Below are positions 45,064 through 53,733 of a stretch of 64,000 nt of DNA, piece by piece. The number at the start of each line of letters is the position of its first letter. Within the stretch, counting starts at the first letter, position 1. The stretch covers positions 27,286,873 to 27,350,872 of the forward strand of contig OW804102.1 in assembly GCA_942159475.1 (NCBI GenBank). Reading direction: 5' to 3'. The stretch comes from Sthenelais limicola. Lineage: Eukaryota > Annelida > Polychaeta > Phyllodocida > Sigalionidae. The notes beneath the pieces are model-generated. The model had not been told where the DNA came from and made no database searches. It was given only the letters and a program-made list of their open reading frames with translations. Made by a program: the position numbers and the translations under genes.

Positions 45064-45667
45064 TGTAAAGAATTGCAATTCTTGCGAGCGGAATTTACCC
45101 ATAGAGTGGCCGTCCCCCCCTCCCCCTCTCCCCCCCCTCCCCTCCGCCTGGGCCTCGACCGCCACGCGGGACCTGGGTGGAGCGGGGGAGAGTGGGGCAC
45201 TGGACATCTGTTGTTAGGTGTCTACCTGTTTGATTGTCTTAGCAACCGAAATAGCATCGCCAATTGTTCTTCGGCGTGACTCTCATTAAGGGGTGGGGGG
45301 AAGGGACTGGGGGAGGGAGGGGACGCTACATGCTTGGGTCAGGGATAATGGGAGGGGAGGGGGGGTTGAGGGCAAGGGATCCTCCGCGCAGGCGCACAGC
45401 GCATGACCTTGGCGTGGGAGAGCGCTGGGGGTCATGATCATGTGGAGGAGGATCCCCCTCAGCCAATCATAAGGGTGGATCGCCGGGAGCGCACTTTGCT
45501 ATACCCATTTGACGCTAATGAATAATTAACGTGTGACTATAAATAAAGAGGACAGAGTAAGCTTGGACACACCTTGCTGCCTGGCCGAAGACTACTATCA
45601 TCCGACTTCTCTGACTTCATCATTTTATATACCGAATCTCTGGGCAAATTGCCATTGCATTCTCACA
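45064..45667 (+). repeat. 5' LTR
   Basis: 604 bp, starting TGTAAAGAATTGC and ending TTGCATTCTCACA. Contains a C-rich tract, a GCGCAGGCGCAC box (NRF1-like), CCAAT (45463-45467) and TATAAATA (45538-45545). Differs from the 3' LTR at five bases and one C in the poly-C tract. Confidence 0.93.
45538..45547 (+). promoter_or_regulatory. LTR TATA box, overlapping AATAAA
   Basis: TATAAATA lies about 75 bp after CCAAT, and the overlapping AATAAA (45542-45547) could serve as the poly(A) signal when transcribed from the other LTR. The matching site in the 3' LTR is 49184-49193. Confidence 0.6.
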
Positions 45668-45668
45668 C

Positions 45669-45686
45669 TGGCGACCATGAAGGGAC
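45669..45686 (+). other. Primer-binding site candidate
   Basis: TGGCGACCATGAAGGGAC starts one base after the 5' LTR. TGG at the start is required to pair with a tRNA CCA end, and TGGCGACC-type sites occur in several gypsy-group elements thought to use tRNA-Arg. The exact primer was not verified. Confidence 0.6.
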
Positions 45687-45939
45687 CGAGAAGAGGATTA
45701 AGGTTTTCCACTCTTTGGGATCTACAAAGAGAGAGAGGCCTGACTCCTCCCCCAACCCAGTCTCACCTTCTTCACCTGTGCAGAGGCCTAGGAAGCTGCC
45801 CTGCATACCACCACCATCACCACCACCATCGCCACCTCCACCACCATCACCCCCACCGTCACCCCCACCACAGCCCAAGCCATGGGAGTTCGATCCAGTG
45901 GCACCACCAGTGACGGATTTCTCTCCCACTTCACCCTAA
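45677..45939 (+). CDS. Leader / Pro- and His-rich frames, possible gag remnant
   Basis: An ATG inside the primer-binding site opens a 78-codon frame to a stop at 45911-45913. It has an Arg-rich start (MKGPRRGLRF) and a His-rich tail (YHHHHHHHRH). A second frame over the same DNA, open to 45939, is Pro-rich (IPPPSPPPSPPPP) and ends in TDFSPTSP. The CACCACCATCACC microsatellite (about 45807-45872) produces both. It may be the gag start joined to the envelope leader. No CA or zinc-knuckle motif was seen. Confidence 0.35.
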
Positions 45940-46268
45940 AAACCCTCCTGATGATCGTCTTAACCACAATGGTTAGAGGCGGTCTGTTTGAGGAGGAAGG
46001 GGTGTTAGTGTATGAGGAAGGGGAGGTCAGAGCCCTGACCGCGACTTGGACGACTGTGATTGTACTGCACCCTCCCACACCCCCTCCTGTCAAAACTTGG
46101 ATCTCGGTTCTTAAACGAAGGATTGCAGAAGACAGGCGGAGGTTGTGGGAGACCAAGATGTTCTCCACTGGGAGGAGCACATGGAGTTCCTCCGGACAGA
46201 GATACCAGCACAGGCCCACCTCAAAAACAGGAAGAAGAGGGGCCTATTTAATTTTGTGGGTTCGTTGA
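45882..46268 (+). CDS. env: Envelope N-terminal part: signal peptide and surface subunit (frame-broken)
   Basis: This 128-codon frame begins with ATG, has a hydrophobic signal-like segment (KTLLMIVLTTMVRG, about residues 20-33), then GLFEEEGVLVYEEGEVRAL and a Lys/Arg-rich stretch before the point where the envelope continues in another frame. In baculovirus-F-type envelopes the region before the furin site forms the smaller surface subunit, and length and position fit. After about 46150 this frame turns non-envelope-like and stops at 46266-46268. The downstream envelope frame has a TAA at 46112-46114, so the frame change lies between there and the furin site. Confidence 0.55.
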   Translation: MGVRSSGTTSDGFLSHFTLKTLLMIVLTTMVRGGLFEEEGVLVYEEGEVRALTATWTTVIVLHPPTPPPVKTWISVLKRRIAEDRRRLWETKMFSTGRSTWSSSGQRYQHRPTSKTGRRGAYLILWVR

Positions 46269-47794
46269 GCCGTGCCCTGTTTGGCACAGCTACGGTTGGA
46301 CAGGTCGAGGAATTGCAAGCTGCAGTTCAAGCGACCCACAATAGTGAGGAAATATTAGCCCATTGTCAGGAGGAGATGGTGTCTGTGCTGAACCAAACTA
46401 GACTCTATATGAGAGAAAACCGTATGGACATTGCTGCGCTCCAAGCTGCAGCCAATAACATCTCCCGTCAGGTGGCTGATATCTTAACACATTTGAATGG
46501 TTTTATTATAGAAATTCACCGAATCCACATGCGAAGGGAAGTGGATGTTCTATTGCAACAAGTAGGTAGAGCGGTAGAAAATTACTACCGTCAGAACGAA
46601 TTGTTCTATCGCCAGCGAATTCAGCTGGAAAGGGGATTCTTAACTGACCAGATTTTACCACTGGCATATTTATCAGAAATTCTGTCTAAATTACAAGAAG
46701 GGAAGCATTATACCCCACAAGATAACCGCTGGTATTACAGGCACCTGAACGTCCAACTATTACTAGATGGCGAGCAGGAGTTGGTATATCAGACGGTAAT
46801 TCCGGCTGTTTCAGGCACCCAATTTCTACATTATAGACTAAAATATTTCCCCGTCCCGTATGGTGCTGACCACCTCAGAAAGTTAATGGGAGAGGAAGAA
46901 GTGGCCCTAGACAGCGTGTCAAGTGCATCTTTCCTCCCACAGCACTGTATTGGGTTTAAACCACAAATTTGCTCAGCTGCAATTGAACATCTAACCCCAA
47001 CTTGTGAGACCAATATCATCATGGGTAAAAGACCCGATCTTTGTAAGGCCCAGATTTTGAAGAGAGGTAATTTGACCAATCAAGTATTTAGAGAGGGAGA
47101 GTCCATTTCTTCTATAATTTTAACAGTATATCAACCCCTAGAAACCATCCTGACGTGTCCTGGGCAGAAGCCAGTAATTAAAACGTATCACCAGCATACT
47201 AGGGTAATATTAGAAGACGGTTGTCTCCTGGTTGGAAAGGATTGGCGTGTGAGTAGCATCAAATGCCATAAGTCCCATATAATTCTCCCCACCCCCACGA
47301 TTATGCCCCTCCCCGGGTTTAATCTGACTTATGGAAATTTCTCCCTTTACCCCCAATTAACCCAACAATTGACCCTTTTACAGAGAGCTGAGATACCCTT
47401 ACTCTCTCTCACCGATTTTCCTAAGCCCATTTCCCCCACACCTATCCCTAGCCCCTGGTCTGAAAGTTCTATCTGGGGTATAGCCACTCTCATCCCCACC
47501 CTCCTAGGAGTCATGACCCTGGGAATCCTCTACCTCTGCCGCCGAAAGGGGCTTGCCCCCAGAGGCATGGTCAACCTCCAGTGTTGCCAAAGGAACCGTA
47601 GGCCCCGAGAGAACGCTCCCGAAGAACCCCCAACCCTCACCCTGGAAATCCTACCCCCTCAAGACGAAGATCGAGAGGATGGAGAATCTGACCCTGGCGC
47701 CAGGGCTGATTCCTGTCCCTTTGAACACCTCCCCGCCCACCCCTCTACCTCACCATATTACGCTGCCAATCTCGGACTGACCAGGATGAAGTAA
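46145..47794 (+). CDS. env: Envelope fusion subunit, baculovirus-F / errantivirus-like (frame-broken at its N side)
   Basis: A 549-codon open frame starting at a non-ATG (GTG) position. NRKKR at residues 28-32 is a furin-type site, directly followed by GLFNFVGSLSRALFGTA (33-49), the fusion-peptide-like start typical of baculovirus F and gypsy-type envelopes. A long region with helical heptad character follows. Cys residues cluster in the ectodomain (including the QHCIGF and TCETNI regions), and N-glycosylation motifs include NNIS, GNLT, FNLT and GNFS. A single membrane anchor spans about 443-465, with RRK just inside and an 84-residue Pro/Glu-rich tail. It would mediate fusion at the virion or cell surface. 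Only its link to the upstream surface part is broken by a frame change; otherwise it is intact, pointing to recent origin or selection. Confidence 0.85.
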   Translation: MGDQDVLHWEEHMEFLRTEIPAQAHLKNRKKRGLFNFVGSLSRALFGTATVGQVEELQAAVQATHNSEEILAHCQEEMVSVLNQTRLYMRENRMDIAALQAAANNISRQVADILTHLNGFIIEIHRIHMRREVDVLLQQVGRAVENYYRQNELFYRQRIQLERGFLTDQILPLAYLSEILSKLQEGKHYTPQDNRWYYRHLNVQLLLDGEQELVYQTVIPAVSGTQFLHYRLKYFPVPYGADHLRKLMGEEEVALDSVSSASFLPQHCIGFKPQICSAAIEHLTPTCETNIIMGKRPDLCKAQILKRGNLTNQVFREGESISSIILTVYQPLETILTCPGQKPVIKTYHQHTRVILEDGCLLVGKDWRVSSIKCHKSHIILPTPTIMPLPGFNLTYGNFSLYPQLTQQLTLLQRAEIPLLSLTDFPKPISPTPIPSPWSESSIWGIATLIPTLLGVMTLGILYLCRRKGLAPRGMVNLQCCQRNRRPRENAPEEPPTLTLEILPPQDEDREDGESDPGARADSCPFEHLPAHPSTSPYYAANLGLTRMK

Positions 47795-48708
47795 TAAGTT
47801 TCAGCTATTTTGTTTGGTTTTCTGGGTAGTACTTTAATCACTTTATGAACTTGTCTTTTCTTTGTACTCTTTTAATATTTTACTATTAATGCTGTTTTGC
47901 CCTCTCTCGGGTGCGAGAGAGACCGCAGAGCAAAGAGTAATATACCTGGGTGAAATCCATTTCTCTCTCAGGAGAAAATGGTGGAATCCACGGACAAGGA
48001 TCCAGCCCAAAGGTATTTTATCCAACTCTTGCTATGAGAAGTTGTTTTATGCAGAGAGAATGGGGCGAGTAAGAGGAGTCTGAGAAGAAGCACCACAGGA
48101 CCAGAGCTTCTTGTCTATCTCCAAACCATTCTGCTTTGAAGTGTATTTTTCATTGAGGAGTTTTATAAGCCAAACTGCAGGAGAAAACATGTGCTCTGTA
48201 GTTATTTTAGGGTTTTTAATAATGAAAATACGGTAGTGTTGACTACCCAACCGTTCTCGCTCTCAAAGGCCAAGAGAGAGAGAGAGACGGGCACCCAGTC
48301 GGCCAGCAACGAGGTCCAGCGGGGGCCTCGGCTGGTCAGGCGGGCAGAGGAGACGTCGGTGACGACCGCACTAGAGGAATTTGTGTAGTAGAACCCCCAG
48401 AGGGAGACAGACGTTTGTAGAAGTGTTCAGAAGCACACTTATATACACAAAGACTTCTCTTACCAATGTTGACTAAAAGACTTTTTAGTAATTGAATGAA
48501 GGCATCATACGATAATGAACCTTCCCCTAAGGAGACATCTCCAGAGACATTTTTTCTGACCGATTAAGGTCCCAAAGAGACATTTTTACCTTTAACTCGT
48601 ATTATATCTATCTTCTTATCTTACTGTTTTAACATGTATGTTTTTAGTAATGTTACTTGTATTGTTTGAAAAACTGTGTTTTCAATCAAAAGAAAAATAT
48701 TGGACGAA
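47795..48708 (+). other. Long 3' untranslated region of the LTR element
   Basis: About 0.9 kb between the envelope stop and the 3' LTR. It holds a 65-codon frame (48191-48388) with a basic/acidic GC-richer end (AEETSVTTALEEFV), perhaps a remnant of another frame. The polypurine tract candidate is CAAAAGAAAAA at about 48687-48697, unusually separated from the LTR by about 11 bases. Confidence 0.5.
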
Positions 48709-49313
48709 TGTAAAGAATTGCAATTCTTGCGAGCGGAATTTACCCATAGAGTGGCCGTCCCCCCCTCCCCCTCTCCCCCCCCCTCCCCTCCGCCTGGGCC
48801 TCGACCGCCACGTGGGACCTGGGTGGAGCGGGGGAGAGCGGGGCACTGGACATCTGTTGTTATGTGTCTACCTGTTTGATTGTCTTAGCAACCGAAATAG
48901 CATCGCCAATTGTTCTCCGGCGTGACTCTCATTAAGGGGTGGGGGGAAGGGACTGGGGGAGGGAGGGGACGCTACATGCTTGGGTCAGGGATAATGGGAG
49001 GGGAGGGGGGGTTGAGGGCAAGGGATCCTCCGCGCAGGCGCACAGCGCATGACCTTGGCGTGGGAGAGCGCTGGGGGTCATGATCATGTGGAGGAGGATC
49101 CCCCTCAGCCAATCATAAGGGTGGATCGCCGGGAGCGCACTTTGCTATACCCATTTGACGCTAATGAATAATTAACGTGTGACTATAAATAAAGAGGACA
49201 GAGTAAGCTTGGACACACCTTGCTGCCTGGCCGAAGACTACTATCATCCGACTTCTCTGACTTCATCATTTTACATACCGAATCTCTGGGCAAATTGCCA
49301 TTGCATTCTCACA
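48709..49313 (+). repeat. 3' LTR
   Basis: 605 bp, TG...CA. TATAAATA at 49184-49191. Followed by GCAT, identical to the four bases before the 5' LTR. Confidence 0.93.
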
Positions 49314-49317
49314 GCAT

Positions 49318-49551
49318 GTTGGTAGGGCAGGGGTTGCTAAGAGGCATTGACTTTGGCGGCCTCAATTTAAGACCGTGTTGGTGTCTGTGTTGACGCTGCC
49401 CTGTTCTTGTCTGTCAAGTTGGTTACGGTAGTCGCATTTTTATTATTTAAATTGTTGAAGTACTAGTAAAGTGTGACACTTTTATGCTCTAGTCCCGTCA
49501 CACCTGACATGCCCGTCGCATCCCTGTCACGCCCGTCGCTGAGGCCATTTG
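49318..49551. other. Host flank, nothing recognised
   Basis: Unassigned sequence with repeated GCCCGTCGC-type words near 49511-49541. Confidence 0.4.
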
Positions 49552-50165
49552 TGATGTGTTTCAGGAAAATGAGTCACAAGTCGCATAAAATAGCTTTTGA
49601 AATATCATCATATTCGAAAAGATGAGATCAAGCCGATTCTAATGATAGTAAACAGTCTTATAATATAATACGTATTTCTAGATTTTAAGTTTGATATTTT
49701 GATTTTTGAAAAAAGAATGTTTCCAATATTTCTTGGGGTCAATAAACAGTAAAGTAACTAAATGTAGTCCGTATGAGGACCTTTAAAACAAAAGGACATA
49801 TTACATAGATTGTCCTGAAATATGATACATCGATTGACATATAGCTATGTCAATCGATGTATCATATTTCAGTTTTTAAAGTGATTTATTCACTGAATGT
49901 CTTTGCAGGAATCTTCTAATTCGTTTAGCATACAGTGCTCCAAGTCGTATGAATGTATGTATCAAGTTTCAGGACAGTGTATTAAATACATCCTTGTGTT
50001 TCCAAGGTCATCATGTAGAGTATATTTAGTTACATCACTAGTAATTGTCCACCCAGAGATACTGCAAACTTTATTCTTCACAAATAGAAATATCAAACTT
50101 AAAATATAGAATTACTTATTAGATGTCCAACTGTTTACTATCATTGGAATCCACTTGATCTCTAT
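49552..50165. repeat. Two family B halves in head-to-head inversion
   Basis: 49552-49814 reads as B forward from TGATGTGTTTCAGGAAAATG; 49873-50165 reads as B reverse to ATCATTGGAATCCACTTGAT. Between them, 49815-49872 is a perfect palindrome (27-bp arms starting CTGAAATATGATACATCGAT, 4-bp centre TAGC). Each half lacks one terminus. Confidence 0.85.
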
Positions 50166-50787
50166 AGAGTGTACAGATTGTTTTCAACGTCTCGATACAG
50201 AATAAACAGCCTTTTAAGAATAGTTTACCCTTTACAGATTCCTCAGCTATAAATTTTGGAGTTTTTTTGTTTAATATCATCGTTAGTTCTTTTTCTTGTC
50301 CATATTTCTTGGTGATGAATAATTCATAGTTATTGTTTCGACTTATGTGATCATATTATTGTCCAAGCTAGTTTTCAGAGTCTTTATGAGACTATAGTGT
50401 TATTTATTATTCTGATATTAACGCAAAGGAAATTGTTTATATGACTAAATTGAGATAACCCATGCAAGACTGGATGCTGTTAATCTGTTATCTAACCCCG
50501 TATCTAACTAGGGTTATATATACTTGATATTGACCATTCACCGTGCCTCTAGCTGACATGACATGGGGCCAGAAGGCTCGCAGCACCCCGCACATGGAGG
50601 TGCATGTAACGAGGCTACTGATTGGCTCATTGCTCCCCTGACCTCCCGTCCACTCAGGAAGCGTTTCCATGACCCATCAATCCATGACACATGGCAGGGG
50701 GGGGGGGCGGGGCTAAACATGCTACCCCCCACCTTATCCCCCCCCCTGCCCCATGCCCTCCGTTCCACAATTTCACCTGTGGGCTAT
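50166..50787. other. No gene recognised
   Basis: Unassigned. A G-run and C-run cluster lies at about 50698-50750, and 85- and 76-codon frames on opposite strands over it are low-complexity. Confidence 0.4.
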
Positions 50788-51676
50788 AATAGGGGATTTG
50801 TTATAAGTTTTCTGGGATAGATTCTGATGATATCTGGCTTACTAGTAGTTGGAAACATTTTAGATAAAAATTGCAAGAATGTTTCCGCCAATATCATTGC
50901 TTTTGTAAATGATCTATGAAAACCAAATGCATGATGGGAAAGATGGGGACTTGTGTTATAAAACCATGTATAATACATGGATATTGATATTAGAACATTG
51001 ATAGATATCCCATGCTGACCTTGGCATGTTTCCTACTATTTATTATATGCGCATGCTATATGAGAGGTGCTATAAGTGGGGTGCCATAAAAATAGTCATA
51101 TAGGACGCGTCATATAAAAATGTAGTTGTCTAAAAATAGCTCTGACTCAGCACTTCTGCTGTCTCCGTGGAGATCCCCGCAGAGATCCCCGCGGAGATCC
51201 CCACGATCGGTAATCCACCTGTGATTATAAAAATACATAATAAACACCACACCATTAAATAGAGAATTACATTCTCTATCAAATGATGTAAGGTTTATTA
51301 TTGTAGCTTAAGAAATGGCTACGATATGAACGTTTTAGTTCAACAAAGTCAGTAAGTAAACACTGCATGATCACACAGTCCTGACAGCTCACCTTTGTAG
51401 CCTACTGACGGTGCTCTCAGCGGGGCAGCTGGGGCCCTCTGAGAGTTCTTTAATACTTTTTCAGTGATATCTGATGATGATCAAATTTTATGATCATATA
51501 ATAAATATAGAATGGAACTCGCCGTCGGCATCGTGCTTATGTGGACGAATCTCGTCCTATAAATTTTCGATTATTGCCGGCTCGTCCCATTCTCTCTATA
51601 TATATTTTGTACTGTACCATTAGCGCCATAATTCCATGCACTTCTAGATTCAAAATGGCGGCTATGCAACTGCCCT
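50788..51676 (+). mobile_element. Family D element, copy 4, interrupted
   Basis: ATAATAGGGGATTTGTTATA start with an early deletion, then CCAAATGCATGATGGGAAAG and CTGACCTTGGCATGTTTCCT. It resumes after a roughly 570-bp insert with TTTGTACTGTACCATTAGCG and ends GGCGGCTATGCAACTGCCCT, ATAG. Confidence 0.7.
51035..51604. mobile_element. Insert within family D copy 4
   Basis: About 570 bp absent from other D copies. It includes three 14-bp GAGATCCCCGC-type units (51170-51206), and near its right end an imperfect inverted repeat (GAATGGAACTCGCCGTCGGC versus GCCGGCTCGTCCCATTC). Unassigned transposon; limits approximate. Confidence 0.45.
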
Positions 51677-52375
51677 ATAGAACAACATCATTCATCTCAA
51701 ATTATGCACATTAAACATTTTAATGTGAGCTAAGGCCTTAGATAATTTGTTTTATGAATGTGCATGATTGCGTAATCCTATAGTTTCCCTAGTATTATAA
51801 TTGTCATGTATCTCTGCAATGAATAATGATAGAGACCTATACAAGGACTAAAAAAGTTAAAAATATTGTCTAGTTTTCTGATTTAATATATAAGCTTACT
51901 TGCATAAGCAGTATTTCTAGAGTTGTAAGCGAAAACTAGCGCCAAATTTAGGAATTACCCCCGCGGCAAGAGAGGTAAACATTCATTGGTGTTAACAAGG
52001 GACATATATAAGGAAGAGATTCCTGCGAAAAGATATTCTGTTGCAATTTGTTTTAGATCAAATCGAAGATTGACTGGACTATGGCTATGCCAGTGTTTAT
52101 CCTATAACATCCAGGTGGCTGTTTCATGAAAATAAGAAGTAATCATACAACATAAGTTACATCATACGATAATATAGGATATATGTATATATATGTATGT
52201 GTTGTCCGGTGTATCTTAGAATATCCGATAAGATTTGACCCTAATAAAAGTAAGTGTATTATATGCCTGTGCTTTCTGAGGTGAGCAATAAAGTTTTATG
52301 GAACATGTACCGTTAATTAATCAAATTAATTGCTTCCGGCAGTGACGTCATATTGCGGATGGAAGCCTGGTTTAT
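51677..52375. other. No gene recognised
   Basis: Unassigned AT-rich DNA. Confidence 0.4.
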
Positions 52376-52478
52376 GGGTCAGATCGCCTAGAAATGTACA
52401 ATTGGCAGATCTACATATTTAGTAAGTATTGCTTAATTAGGCTGAAAAATGGTAAATACTAGGCATGTCTGAGTATAT
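52376..52478 (+). mobile_element. Family A MITE copy 24, right-truncated
   Basis: GGGTCAGATCGCCTAGAAAT start to GGCATGTCTGAGTATAT, then homology ends abruptly where the next open segment begins. Confidence 0.78.
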
Positions 52479-52481
52479 ATT

Positions 52482-52874
52482 AATAAAATAAGGGTTTGGA
52501 GCCTTAAACCCCTATCTTCTCTGAAACTGCTGGCCAGATCTCCAACAAGATTTGAAATTTTGAGGAGAGTTTTAGTCTCAAATATTTCACATGCACATTG
52601 CCAAAAATGGTGCCGAACCATTCCACTATGTGTCATTAACAAATTAGGGTTGGAAAGGGGTTACAAATGGGTTTACATCGAGCACCCCCATCCAGGGCCC
52701 CCAGCACTGCCTGAAAACAAACCTATCAGTGCCCCTACACCGGGTTTCTGGGTCACCCAAAGCATGACGTCATGGACGGGCACATCATTGCTTCACTATG
52801 GGACGGGAGTTGATGTATTTCCACCGAAAGGAGCATCATCAGAGTTGAATCAGTTCATAAACTATTGTTTGTGA
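52482..52874 (+). CDS. Open frame of about 130 codons, unknown, truncated-looking
   Basis: Open from about 52482 without an ATG at its start to TGA at 52872-52874. Composition looks protein-like: a cationic start (KLLARSPTRFEILRRVLVS), a Cys/His segment (SHAHCQKWC), a Pro-rich segment (HPHPGPPALP) and a hydrophobic/Thr segment. It begins exactly where A copy 24 breaks off, so it may be part of an inserted mobile element. No family recognised. Confidence 0.25.
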   Translation, partial: NKIRVWSLKPLSSLKLLARSPTRFEILRRVLVSNISHAHCQKWCRTIPLCVINKLGLERGYKWVYIEHPHPGPPALPENKPISAPTPGFWVTQSMTSWTGTSLLHYGTGVDVFPPKGASSELNQFINYCL

Positions 52875-53733
52875 TGGTTTTTGAAGTCGAGCGGGGGGAA
52901 CCCACCCACTAATTACCTCACAATGAAAGATGGAACGGGAGAGGGAGCGGAAGAGGGATTGGGACAGGGACAGGGACAGGGACAGGCAACACAACAACAG
53001 CACAACACTGAACAGTGACCCCAAAAAAGCATCTAAACAGGGTTCCATTTGTGGTATGAAGATACTAAGTTATAGAGACAACTTGAAAGAGAAAGATGGT
53101 GGGAGAGGGAACAAGGAGAGATGAGGATGTGGGCCCCACTGTCCCACTAGCAAATTCATTATGATCGTGGACAACAGTCAGGTGTTAATCAGATGTTTTA
53201 TGAAAGGTTTATCTAAAAAGTATTACTTCCTAAAATCATCACAGACTTAATACAAAATATTTCAAACAAAGGCATTTGCACTATTTTTTTAATCTTCAAT
53301 TAAAGACCGATCACATTTAATAAAATCACATTAAATCATACAAATGAAAAAAATGCCATGTCCTAATTGGTTTGAGAGGATACTCCTGGCTTTGGCTGTA
53401 GACCTACACTCTAAACGCGTCCTTTAGGCAGTAAACATCAAAGCCCTCTATGGTTAACCCTATGGCACGCTGCTGCCTACAGAACGAATATAGAATGTAC
53501 AGATAGAATACAAAGGTCTGACATGTACCACACCTTCCCACTAGTACTCGCAGCATCAGGCTGGGCCAAGGTTCTATCCTTGGCCCAGCTGTTCATTAAC
53601 TCTATTAATACCTTAGCTTCATTACCTTCTAATTAGTGCATGTTTCTACTGGGGACCATGTGGCCACTGTAACCACGCAAATGCAAGATAGCTTACAAGT
53701 AATTGACCAATGTAATACATCTATAGTGCACAT
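52875..53733. other. No gene; GGGACA short tandem tract
   Basis: A GGGACA hexanucleotide tract (about 52962-52984) sits in a purine-rich patch; the rest is unassigned. Confidence 0.4.

Larger units (their letters stand above)
45064..49313 (+). mobile_element. Envelope-only LTR retroelement (Ty3/gypsy, errantivirus-like)
   Basis: The 5' LTR (45064-45667) and 3' LTR (48709-49313) are about 99% identical (5 substitutions, one C-run length change) and run TG...CA. The GCAT duplication directly flanks both ends (45060-45063 and 49314-49317), so it is a single intact integration. The 3.04-kb interior contains a leader frame and an envelope but no gag, protease, reverse transcriptase, RNase H or integrase. 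LTR form, 4-bp duplication and a baculovirus-F-like envelope fit the errantivirus branch of Ty3/gypsy. The missing core implies mobilisation in trans, or an origin from a spliced envelope RNA, or a large deletion before insertion. Confidence 0.85.

Noticed and set aside
45788..46219. 143-codon minus-strand frame
   Set aside because: Antisense to the leader microsatellite and the envelope surface part.
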